Part shown: positions 1-5,039 of the stretch, piece by piece
Layout: the number at the start of each line of letters is the position of its first letter
Numbering within the stretch: position 1 is the stretch's first letter
Assembly: GCA_007127655.1 (NCBI GenBank)
Contig: SKYX01000300.1
Span: 1 to 7,581, forward strand
Source: Desulfonatronum sp.
Lineage (GTDB): Bacteria > Desulfobacterota > Desulfovibrionia > Desulfovibrionales > Desulfonatronaceae
Direction: 5' to 3'
Length of the DNA stretch: 7,581 nucleotides
The notes under the pieces: generated by a model
Database searches by the model: none
Seen by the model: only the letters and a program-made list of their open reading frames with translations
What the model was told of the DNA's origin: nothing
Translations under genes and position numbers: made by a program

Positions 1-230
1 CATTGGAAAAGGAATTGAGTCGGTATCGGTAGCAACCCGAAGAAAGAACTCCCCGGACGATGATCAAGCTTGGCTTCACTGGACAATCTGAACAATTGCG
101 TTACTGCTAAGCTAATCCGAGAATTAAAAGTTTTTCAACGGACTGATATGGCGTAACCCAGGATGCCTAGATGTTCTGAATAGTTACGAAATTATGTCTC
201 CTGTAAACGAAAGGATGACAAGGGGTGAAC
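1..230. other. Upstream region without a recognisable gene
   Basis: No supported gene was found here. A short open frame at 3-32 (…LEKELSRYR, stop TAG) could be the last codons of a gene starting left of the window, because its composition is coiled-coil-like, but nine codons prove nothing. The stretch is AT-rich and carries no hairpin followed by a T-run. No convincing sigma-70 or sigma-54 promoter was found for the gene at 231, although a promoter must lie here if that gene is transcribed on its own. Confidence 0.3.
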
Positions 231-548
231 ATGGAACCACGAAAGAACAACAGGACAGATGGGGGACGCCGAAGACAGGGCGCGGATCGAAGGGAGCAGT
301 CCGACCGAAGAAGCGGCCTGGACAGGCGGTTTAAAGGTGAAAGACGTATGCTTGTAAATCACGGGACGTCTCAAAGGACTGTGTCTCGAATGAATGATGG
401 AGAATTATTCTCACAACAGGATGGATCATCGCCACGAGATTCTTGGGAGCGCCGGAACAGCGACGACCGGAGAGGAACCTATCAGGGAGAGAAATCAACC
501 AAATATTCCCTGACGGATAAGGAGTTGCGTTTTTTAATGGGACGATGA
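231..548 (+). CDS. Small basic DRR-hexad repeat protein, function unknown
   Basis: This encodes a 105-residue, very hydrophilic, Arg/Asp-rich protein with no cysteine, signal peptide or membrane segment. Residues 13-42 form five consecutive six-residue units with the pattern (D/E)RRxxx: RRRQGA, DRREQS, DRRSGL, DRRFKG, ERRMLV. Two more units, ERRNSD and DRRGTY, follow at 73-84. The last 15 residues (YSLTDKELRFLMGR region) look like a short helix. ATG at 231 was chosen because AAGGGG sits 5 bases upstream; a GTG at 225 would add two residues and also has a purine-rich site upstream. No enzyme family is recognised. Arg-rich DRR tracts also occur in the linkers of bacterial signalling proteins, and a similar tract is in the cyclase at 2840-3775, so a shared binding role is possible (inference). 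It could be an adaptor or a nucleic-acid or polyanion binder. The gene is more AT-rich than the operon downstream. Confidence 0.6.
   Translation: MEPRKNNRTDGGRRRQGADRREQSDRRSGLDRRFKGERRMLVNHGTSQRTVSRMNDGELFSQQDGSSPRDSWERRNSDDRRGTYQGEKSTKYSLTDKELRFLMGR
267..356 (+). repeat. Protein-level hexapeptide repeat, (D/E)RRxxx x5
   Basis: Five 18-base units encode RRRQGA, DRREQS, DRRSGL, DRRFKG and ERRMLV. The repeat is visible in the protein but barely in the DNA, because the Arg codons are mixed (CGA, CGG, AGA, AGG, CGC, CGT). This indicates an old repeat held by selection on the protein, not a recent DNA expansion. Confidence 0.7.
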
Positions 549-915
549 TCTCGCCGGCGAGGCAACGATTTTTGGTGCGGGCCGTTAAGAAATGGTTCAT
601 CCGGGGAAGCGGAATTTCTGACAAACCAGGCCCAAAAATCGAGACAAGCCGGGTTCGTGCCTTGCAATGAGAATACGCTGAGCAATTGGTAACTACTCAG
701 CTCTTCCGAGAATAGTTGCCTGGATTCCTGCATTCGCGGGAATGACGCCTTTTTTCAATTCCGTCTCAGAGTCAGTCATTTCCGCGAAGGCGGGAATCCA
801 GCGCCGGATTGAGGTTCTCATTCGGATGTACTGAATCGTTGCAGCAATTGGACAAAAAAATCTCGGAGCGTTTGCCCGGGGTTCAAGTCAACGCCGCACT
901 GGAGGTAACGTTTCA
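549..915. other. 367-base gap with a REP-like element and no supported gene
   Basis: The gap lies between the DRR-repeat gene and the KaiC operon. Two bases after the TGA comes a perfect 12-base palindrome CTCGCCGGCGAG (550-561), with a T-run (ATTTTT) a few bases later. It might be a weak terminator, but the stem is only 4 bp with a CCGG loop. The REP-like inverted pair at 721-800 fills the middle. The remainder, 801-915, should contain the operon promoter, but I could not identify convincing -35/-10 boxes. No open frame here has a ribosome binding site or a recognisable product. Confidence 0.4.
721..800. repeat. REP/MITE-like inverted pair of palindromes
   Basis: A 26-base arm at 721-746 (begins TGGATTCCTGC, ends GCGGGAATGAC) reappears in inverted orientation at 775-800 (begins GTCATTTCCGC, ends GCGGGAATCCA). 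The arms match at 23 of 26 positions and are separated by 28 bases. Each arm is itself an imperfect palindrome around a central CGCG-like core (ATTCC…GGAAT). This is the widespread family of intergenic repeats reading GTCATTCCCGCGAAAGCGGGAATCCAG-like in proteobacteria. Such paired REPs (BIME-like) are thought to be mobilised by REP-associated Y1 transposases or to be MITE relics. A CCTTTTTT run directly after the first arm means it could also stop transcription. Confidence 0.8.
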
Positions 916-1356
916 ATGCCAAGAACAGAGGATAACATGTATCTGGAAACCGTACGTTACACGCCGTTGAACAATGTCGGAAATGCCCCGGCCAATGCCG
1001 GTGCGATCGCCGAAGCCACACTCAAGACCTGGCATCAGGTGTCCGCCAGGCTCTCGCCGGTGATCGGCGACCAGGGGGTCAACGCCCTCTTGGGCCGCTC
1101 GTTGTACCTGACAAGTGCCGCCTACCCATGGCTGACAAATGTGTGGGATAATGTTGACAGTGCCACCATGCTTTCAGGCCTCAAGGCATGCATTGCGGGC
1201 CGCGACCCGGATGTCGCCGCGGAGGCAAGCCACACTCTGTTTGCGCACTTTGTCGTTCTGTTGTCGAGCATGATTGGAGAGTCATTGGTCGACCGGTTGT
1301 TGGGCCCGTTGTGGGCATTTCCTCCGTCGGCGTCTGAGCAGGAGAGGCTACAGTGA
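916..1356 (+). CDS. Predicted helical protein of unknown function, KaiC operon partner
   Basis: The 146-residue product has no catalytic motif that I recognise. It appears to be soluble and mostly helical: residues 28-75 contain ATLKTWHQVSARLSPVIG and a LLGRSLYLT segment ending in an aromatic YPWL, and residues 102-136 contain a second amphipathic stretch (LFAHFVVLLSSMIG, then RLLGPLW). The two halves look like a compact helical sensor or adaptor domain, but this is inference. The start is uncertain: ATG 916 has GGAGG 10 bases upstream, slightly far, whereas ATG 937 (MYLETV) has AGAGG 4 bases upstream and would give 139 residues. The stop overlaps the start of the KaiC-like gene (GTGA), so the two are translationally coupled. 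That implies the proteins are needed in fixed proportion, making this a likely partner or regulator of the ATPase. I recall similar small proteins near KaiC-like genes but cannot name the family. Confidence 0.72.
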   Translation: MPRTEDNMYLETVRYTPLNNVGNAPANAGAIAEATLKTWHQVSARLSPVIGDQGVNALLGRSLYLTSAAYPWLTNVWDNVDSATMLSGLKACIAGRDPDVAAEASHTLFAHFVVLLSSMIGESLVDRLLGPLWAFPPSASEQERLQ

Positions 1357-2843
1357 GCACTATATCAGCCATCCGTCAACTATCCACGGGCGTGCCTGGA
1401 CTTGATGCGATCCTGGGCGGAGGTTTGCCGGAATATTCCTTGAACATCATTATTGGGCCTCCAGGGTCCGGCAAAACGACACTGGCGCACCAGATCATGT
1501 TCTCCCTGGCAACCCGGGAGCATCCCGCTCTGTTTTTCAGTGTGCTCGGTGAACCGCCGCTGAAGATGCTCCGCTATCAGCAGCAGTTTTCGTTCTTCAA
1601 CCCGGACAAGATCAACGAGGCGATTCGTTTCGTCAGCTTGAGCGAGGACATTGCAACCGGCGACTACGCCCGTGTGCTGGAGCGCATCGCGCGAGAAGTC
1701 CAGGCGTCATCACCGGGGCTGGTCTTCGTCGATTCCTTCCGCTCGGTCATGTATGAGGCGCAACATCTTCCGAATACTACCATCAGCCTGCAACAGTTCG
1801 TCCAGCAGCTCGGAATTCAGCTGGGCTGCTGGCAGACCACCTCCTTTCTGATCGGGGAATACTGGTCGGAGAGCGTCCATCATCCGGTCTTCACGGTGGC
1901 TGATGGCCTGCTCTCGCTGCGTCAAAGCGTCCATAGGAATTCCATGGTCCGCAAAATACGTGTTCTGAAAATGCGGGGCCAGGCGATCCGACCGGGGATG
2001 CATACTTTCAGTATCACCAGCGCTGGGATCGTCGTCTACCCGACCGCGCTGGTTCTCGAAGGCATCGCAGACGCCCCGTCGGCCCCCGAGGAGCTACGCG
2101 GTCGGGCGAGGCTGGCCACAGGCGTGCCGCGCCTGGACGAAATGCTGGGCGGCGGTTTGCCGTCGGGATATTCACTGCTGGTGGCCGGACCGTCCGGGTC
2201 GGGCAAGACCATTCTGGCGGACGCCTTCCTTGCCGAAGGAGTCCGTCGGGGCGAACCGGGCGTGATCGTTGCTTTTGAGCAAACGCCGAGTCAATCCTGG
2301 ATGCGCGCGCTCAACGATATGATCCGTAACGGACAAATCGGCCTGATCAATACCCGTCCCCTGGACCTGTCCATCGACGAGATCGTTCATCGTCTGACTG
2401 AAGTCATTCAACGAATGAAGGCCACGCGCGTGGTGATCGACTCGCTGTCCGGCTTCGAGCTGGCCGTGGCGCCGACTTTTCGCGAGGATTTTCGCGAGTC
2501 TCTTTTTCGGATGTTCGCCGTGCTGTCCGGGCTCGGGGTAACGGTGCTGATGACGTCAGAACTCGAGGATCGCTATATTGATCTGCGGTTCAGCCCCTAC
2601 GGGGCGGCGTTTCTCACCGACGCGATCATTGTCCAGCGCTACATTGAAGTGCGGAGCACTTTGCAGCGGGTCATGGCGGTGGTCAAGTTGCGAGCCAGCG
2701 CCCACGACAAAGAGATCAGGCGGTACGAGATAACCGATGAGGGCATTGTCATCGGCGACCCGGTGATCGACTACGAGGGAATTCTGGGCGGGCAGCCGAC
2801 GCGAACAAAAACGCCTGGTCAGGGCGATCAAGGTAAACGGTGA
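1353..2843 (+). CDS. KaiC-like tandem RecA-fold ATPase
   Basis: The 496-residue product has two KaiC/RecA domains, about residues 5-235 and 253-472, each opening with the family motif TGVPxLDxxLGGGLP. Domain 1 has Walker A GPPGSGKT (35-42), a catalytic-Glu region VLGEPP (E67) and Walker B LVFVDS (D127). Domain 2 has Walker A GPSGSGKT (279-286), FEQ (308-310) where cyanobacterial KaiC has FEE, and Walker B VVIDS (D363). Both ATP sites look intact. In domain 2, alignment by eye to KaiC (…STITDT… against …AAFLTDA…) puts Ala419 and Phe420 at the Ser431/Thr432 autophosphorylation positions, so canonical phosphorylation is unlikely. GTG at 1353 overlaps the previous stop and has GGAGAGG 5 bases upstream. 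The stop overlaps the start of the cyclase gene. No kaiA or kaiB is in the window. A stress- or redox-linked switch is more likely than a clock (inference). The C-terminal tail is short and basic (GDQGKR). Confidence 0.93.
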   Translation: MSTISAIRQLSTGVPGLDAILGGGLPEYSLNIIIGPPGSGKTTLAHQIMFSLATREHPALFFSVLGEPPLKMLRYQQQFSFFNPDKINEAIRFVSLSEDIATGDYARVLERIAREVQASSPGLVFVDSFRSVMYEAQHLPNTTISLQQFVQQLGIQLGCWQTTSFLIGEYWSESVHHPVFTVADGLLSLRQSVHRNSMVRKIRVLKMRGQAIRPGMHTFSITSAGIVVYPTALVLEGIADAPSAPEELRGRARLATGVPRLDEMLGGGLPSGYSLLVAGPSGSGKTILADAFLAEGVRRGEPGVIVAFEQTPSQSWMRALNDMIRNGQIGLINTRPLDLSIDEIVHRLTEVIQRMKATRVVIDSLSGFELAVAPTFREDFRESLFRMFAVLSGLGVTVLMTSELEDRYIDLRFSPYGAAFLTDAIIVQRYIEVRSTLQRVMAVVKLRASAHDKEIRRYEITDEGIVIGDPVIDYEGILGGQPTRTKTPGQGDQGKR

Positions 2844-3775
2844 TCCGCATGCAGAATCGTCCGCATCGGAAAAACGCTCCGGAGAGTCTGTTTGAGGAAA
2901 CCGAAAACACCTCACCCTCGGGTTCGGTGATTGAGCGTGACTTTGTCGGGCAGGCAAATCCCGACGATAAACAGGCCAATGGTAAATGCCACAGTTTTTC
3001 TGGTCCTGATCGGCGCAGGGGTGTCACGGGCCGGCGCAGAGGTGTTGCGGATCGGCGCGGAGGTGTCGCGGATCGGCGCGGAGGTGACACGGGCCGGCGG
3101 AACAAAGACATCGAGCTTCATGAACAGGACATCTCGGCAGAGCCAGGCGGGCATTCCGAGGCGCTGCTGCGTGACGTCAACGAACAGCTTGTCGTGGCGA
3201 CGATTCGTGCCCAGACGCAGGCTGAAACCGCTGAACAGATCGCCGCGAAAATGTCCCATTTGGCCGAGCACGATTATCTTACGGGCTTGCCGAACCGTGC
3301 GTTGATGGACGATCGGCTGGAACGGTCGATCGCCCTTGCACAGCGTCACGGCAATCAGGTCGCCCTGCTGTATCTGGACATCGACAATTTCAAGGACATC
3401 AATGACTCGCTCGGGCATGCCGCAGGTGACCAATTGCTTCAGTCCATTGCAAAGCGTCTGCAGGCCTGCGTTCGTTTTTCGGATACGGTCAGCCGCCAGG
3501 GTGGCGACGAATTTGTGGTGCTGTTGACCGATGTCGAAGGCGAGCATGGCGCTGTCCTTGCCGCTCAAAAGTTGATCGCGGCCATGGTCGAACCGCATCG
3601 TATCGGCGCCCATAGTCTCCACGTCACCTTGAGCATCGGTATCAGCCTCTATCCGGACCACGGCACGGATAAGGAAACAATTATCCGCAATGCCGACACT
3701 GCCATGTATTTTGCCAAGCACAAAGGGCGTAACAACTATCAGATATTCACGCCGGACATGAAAGGCGTGCGCTAA
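2840..3775 (+). CDS. GGDEF diguanylate cyclase with N-terminal DRR heptad repeat
   Basis: A 311-residue enzyme predicted to make cyclic di-GMP from two GTP. Residues 1-55 look disordered. Residues 57-87 are a seven-residue Arg-rich repeat (DRRRGVT, GRRRGVA, DRRGGVA, DRRGGDT, GRR). Residues 105-145 form a coiled-coil-like signalling helix with NEQLVVATIRAQTQ, leading into DYLTGLPNR (145-153). The GGDEF domain is complete: LDIDNFKDIND (179-189) for metal and substrate binding, the active loop RQGGDEF (219-225), and the inhibitory I-site RFSD (212-215) exactly five residues before it. Both activity and product inhibition are therefore predicted. There is no membrane segment or PAS/GAF/REC domain, so the input must come from the N-terminal repeat region or a partner. 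GTG at 2840 overlaps the KaiC stop (GTGA); an in-frame ATG at 2849 is an alternative. Coupling to the ATPase gene suggests that it is the module's output. Confidence 0.93.
   Translation: MIRMQNRPHRKNAPESLFEETENTSPSGSVIERDFVGQANPDDKQANGKCHSFSGPDRRRGVTGRRRGVADRRGGVADRRGGDTGRRNKDIELHEQDISAEPGGHSEALLRDVNEQLVVATIRAQTQAETAEQIAAKMSHLAEHDYLTGLPNRALMDDRLERSIALAQRHGNQVALLYLDIDNFKDINDSLGHAAGDQLLQSIAKRLQACVRFSDTVSRQGGDEFVVLLTDVEGEHGAVLAAQKLIAAMVEPHRIGAHSLHVTLSIGISLYPDHGTDKETIIRNADTAMYFAKHKGRNNYQIFTPDMKGVR
3008..3100 (+). repeat. 21-bp in-frame tandem repeat in the cyclase gene
   Basis: There are four 21-base units at 3008-3028, 3029-3049, 3050-3070 and 3071-3091, plus a 9-base partial copy. Each begins GATCGGCG or GGCCGGCG and contains GGTG in the second half. 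They encode DRRRGVT, GRRRGVA, DRRGGVA, DRRGGDT and GRR. The DNA units are close in sequence, so unlike the upstream DRR protein this looks like a recent slippage-type expansion. Copy-number changes would keep the reading frame. Confidence 0.85.
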
Positions 3776-3793
3776 AAAACGATCTTTTGGGGG

Positions 3794-3812
3794 TGCCGTT
3801 GACACAGCGGCA
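3794..3812 (+). terminator. Candidate hairpin after the KaiC-cyclase operon
   Basis: TGCCGTTG (3794-3801) pairs with CAGCGGCA (3805-3812) around an ACA loop, giving an 8-bp stem with one G-T pair, 18 bases after the cyclase stop. No T-run follows, so it is at best a weak intrinsic terminator or an mRNA end-protecting hairpin. Confidence 0.3.
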
Positions 3813-3954
3813 ACTTCATCCGCCCCCCCGTAATGCCCCCATGCCCACGTGCACTCGGGAAATATCCCCGCCTCTTGGGATTTTCTCCCGCGCTAATGTG
3901 CGATTCCCCTACAGACATGGATCAGAGAACGTATCAATATCTCATATGAAGGGG

Positions 3955-3960
3955 TACAAT
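3955..3960 (+). promoter_or_regulatory. Possible -10 box for the desulforedoxin cluster
   Basis: TACAAT, one mismatch from TATAAT, lies 81 bases before the first desulforedoxin ATG in an AT-rich patch. The expected -35 position (about 3932-3937, TATCAA) is a poor match, so an activator or another sigma factor would be needed. A promoter is expected in 3776-4041 because composition changes here and the preceding operon probably ends. This exact box is tentative. Confidence 0.25.
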
Positions 3961-4041
3961 TTCATCGCCGAGAGGTGCGTGCTCATGGAGCATGGAAGTT
4001 TTGGGTAATGAGTCAACATTGTAATCGGATGGAGGCAAGTC

Positions 4042-4155
4042 ATGGCTAAGGTCAAAGAAGTATATAAGTGTGAAGCATGTGGAAATGTCGTACAAGTATT
4101 GGAAGCCGGCGACGGCGATCTGGTTTGTTGTGGTGAGTCCATGAAGAAGCAGTAA
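4042..4155 (+). CDS. dsr: Desulforedoxin, copy 1
   Basis: A 37-residue rubredoxin-type iron protein. Cys10, Cys13, Cys29 and Cys30 (CEAC near the start, CC near the end) are the four ligands of a distorted Fe(S-Cys)4 centre, in the CX2C…CC pattern of desulforedoxin. The sequence ([15 protein letters not shown], then LVCCGESM) closely follows D. gigas desulforedoxin in spacing and length. The family forms homodimers in the cytoplasm and acts as a small electron carrier; the same fold is the N-terminal domain of desulfoferrodoxin. The longer desulfoferrodoxin is excluded because the frame stops at TAA with no superoxide reductase domain after it. GGAGG (4031-4035) lies 6 bases before ATG, a strong site. 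It is the first gene of a cluster of very small genes and has a near-identical second copy 188 bases downstream. Reduction of a peroxide or superoxide detoxifying enzyme is a likely role (inference). The symbol dsr is a loose usage. Confidence 0.95.
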   Translation: MAKVKEVYKCEACGNVVQVLEAGDGDLVCCGESMKKQ

Positions 4156-4196
4156 ACCTACTCAATGGCAATGAATAGCGCCGAATAGGATGTAAT

Positions 4197-4210
4197 ATGC
4201 TGTGGACAAT
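4197..4210 (+). pseudogene. Relic 5' end of an lmo0937-type gene
   Basis: ATGCTGTGGACAAT is identical to the first 14 bases of the membrane-protein gene at 4385-4534 (MLWT…). It is preceded by AGGATG where the intact copy has AGGAGG. It was left behind when the duplication cut the gene after its fourth codon. By chance it stays in frame with the second desulforedoxin 33 bases on, so an extended product beginning [11 protein letters not shown] is possible, but the damaged ribosome site argues against it. Confidence 0.8.
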
Positions 4211-4229
4211 GACAGGATGGAGGCAATTC

Positions 4230-4343
4230 ATGACTAATGTAAATGAAGTATACAAGTGTGAAGCATGTGGAAATGTCGTACAAGTATTGGAAGCCGGCGA
4301 CGGCGATCTGGTTTGTTGCGGTGAGTCCATGAAGAAAAAATAG
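4230..4343 (+). CDS. dsr: Desulforedoxin, copy 2
   Basis: A 37-residue paralogue of the gene 188 bases upstream, with all four Fe-ligand cysteines kept (10, 13, 29, 30). The products differ only at positions 2, 3, 5 (TNVN against AKVK) and 37 (Lys against Gln), all outside the metal site, so both should fold and bind iron, and mixed dimers are possible. Its own GGAGG (4219-4223) sits 6 bases before the ATG. An in-frame upstream ATG at 4197 would add 11 residues but has a poorer site and is a duplication by-product. Synonymous positions in the core are almost identical between copies while the spacers have drifted, suggesting gene conversion or strong constraint. A 41-base spacer separates it from the lmo0937-type gene, so the two are probably co-transcribed. 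The extra copy may raise dosage of the redox carrier (inference). Confidence 0.95.
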   Translation: MTNVNEVYKCEACGNVVQVLEAGDGDLVCCGESMKKK

Positions 4344-4384
4344 TCCCAATTAATGGAAATGGATCGTACCGAGTAGGAGGTAAC

Positions 4385-4534
4385 ATGCTGTGGACAATAT
4401 TTGTCATTCTTTTAGTCATGTGGTTGCTGGGGTTGATGAGCGGGTACACCATGGGCGGCATTATACATATTCTGCTGGTTATCGCCATCATTGTCGTACT
4501 GATCCAGGTTCTCCAGGGACGAAGGGGCTTGTGA
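4385..4534 (+). CDS. lmo0937-family (DUF5670) small membrane protein
   Basis: A 49-residue hydrophobic protein with two predicted membrane helices, about residues 2-18 and 26-43, joined by a short GYTMGG turn and ending in a basic GRRGL tail. The opening MLWTIFVILLVMWLLGL and the central SGYTMGGIIHILLV segment are characteristic of the lmo0937/DUF5670 family. The biochemical role of that family is unknown; members often lie near general-stress genes. ATG was chosen because AGGAGG ends 4 bases upstream. The gene is the original neighbour of desulforedoxin: its first 14 bases were copied with that gene in the 188-bp duplication. The positive C terminus suggests a cytoplasmic tail (inference). 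Confidence 0.88.
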   Translation: MLWTIFVILLVMWLLGLMSGYTMGGIIHILLVIAIIVVLIQVLQGRRGL

Positions 4535-4602
4535 CCAGTTAGAAATCAAAAGAACAAGAAAACGAACCAATTTTTTTACGCTAGCGATAGGAGAAAAATG
4601 CC

Positions 4603-4755
4603 ATGGGAACCATCCTGGTCGTCATCCTGATCCTTGTACTGATCGGCGCTTTGCCAACCTGGAAGCACAGTAGGGCCTGGGGGCCTTATCCCAGTGGCGG
4701 AATAGGGTTGATCCTGTTGATCTTGGTCATTCTGATGCTAATGGGACGAATTTGA
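4603..4755 (+). CDS. DUF3309 family small membrane protein
   Basis: A 50-residue product with two hydrophobic helices (about residues 2-18 and 33-48) flanking a polar, aromatic and Gly-rich turn: LPTWKHSRAWGPYPSGG. The pattern LIGALPTW…SR.WG..PSGG(I/L)GLILLI is the DUF3309 signature, and the length is typical. Function is unknown; it is an inner-membrane protein by composition. AGGAG (4589-4593) lies 9 bases before the ATG. A second ATG at 4598 is in another frame and leads nowhere. It belongs to the run of tiny envelope genes after desulforedoxin, 68 bases after its neighbour, with no clear terminator between them, so it is probably in the same transcript. Confidence 0.88.
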   Translation: MGTILVVILILVLIGALPTWKHSRAWGPYPSGGIGLILLILVILMLMGRI

Positions 4756-4820
4756 GATGAACCGAAAACACGGCAAAGCATGCTCATCGTGCCAACGAAT
4801 TCCAAGGGAGATAGAAAAAT

Positions 4821-4955
4821 ATGCAAATTAATATTGCGCCTGAACCTGTTGTTTCGCTCATCGCGGGAATCCTGATTCTCATTTTTCCGAGATTATTGAA
4901 CTATATCGTAGCATTTTATTTGATCATATTCGGCATTCTCGGGCTGATACGATGA
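4821..4955 (+). CDS. DUF3096 family small membrane protein
   Basis: A 44-residue protein dominated by two hydrophobic segments, residues 9-22 and 27-42, separated by PRLLNY. The core EPVVSLIAGILILIFPRLLNYIVAFYL (only slightly degenerate from the usual form) matches DUF3096, a family of about 45-50 residues with no known biochemical role. It is predicted to be an inner-membrane helical hairpin. AAGGGAG (4804-4810) lies 10 bases before the ATG, rather far but the best site available. The following ATG that overlaps the stop (ATGA at 4952) opens a 36-codon frame that I do not accept as a gene. The gene is more AT-rich than the flanking large genes. Confidence 0.85.
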   Translation: MQINIAPEPVVSLIAGILILIFPRLLNYIVAFYLIIFGILGLIR

Positions 4956-5039
4956 AAAGAGTCTTTGAGAATCGTGCATTTCGAGCGATCACACTGTTTT
5001 TTGAGCACGTCAATTTTCAACCAAAGATGAGCTACCATC

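Larger units (their letters stand above)
4023..4398 (+). repeat. 188-bp tandem duplication (two units)
   Basis: Unit 1 covers about 4023-4210 and unit 2 about 4211-4398, offset exactly 188 bases. Each contains GGATGGAGG, a complete desulforedoxin gene, a 41-base spacer and ATGCTGTGGACAAT. From codon 9 to codon 36 of the two genes (4066-4148 against 4254-4336), 82 of 83 bases are identical. The spacers match at only 29 of 41. In unit 2 the terminal ATGCTGTGGACAAT is the real start of the next gene; in unit 1 it is a severed fragment, which places the junction at about 4210/4211. Confidence 0.9.

Noticed and set aside
721..800. CRISPR-like or phage attachment repeat
   Set aside because: Only two copies, in inverted orientation with internal palindromes, with no spacer series and no integrase nearby; REP/MITE explains it better.
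1353..2843. Circadian clock KaiC
   Set aside because: No kaiA or kaiB nearby and the phosphorylation pair is missing, so the clock name and the symbol kaiC were not assigned.
2912..3805. 297-codon open frame on the - strand opposite the cyclase gene
   Set aside because: It mirrors a complete GGDEF gene; its Thr-Ser-Ala-Pro-Ile-Arg repeat is just the reverse reading of the 21-bp repeat.
3787..4008. 73-codon + strand frame between the cyclase and desulforedoxin genes
   Set aside because: It starts at TTG without a good ribosome site, has a Pro-rich random-looking sequence, runs over the candidate hairpin and promoter region, and has no recognised family.
4042..4343. Truncated desulfoferrodoxin (superoxide reductase) genes
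   Set aside because: Both frames end cleanly at the usual desulforedoxin length, and no remnant of the superoxide reductase domain follows in any frame.
3942..4491. Several - strand frames sharing the start [15 protein letters not shown]
   Set aside because: Their similarity to each other comes from the 188-bp duplication; they are antisense to the desulforedoxin genes.
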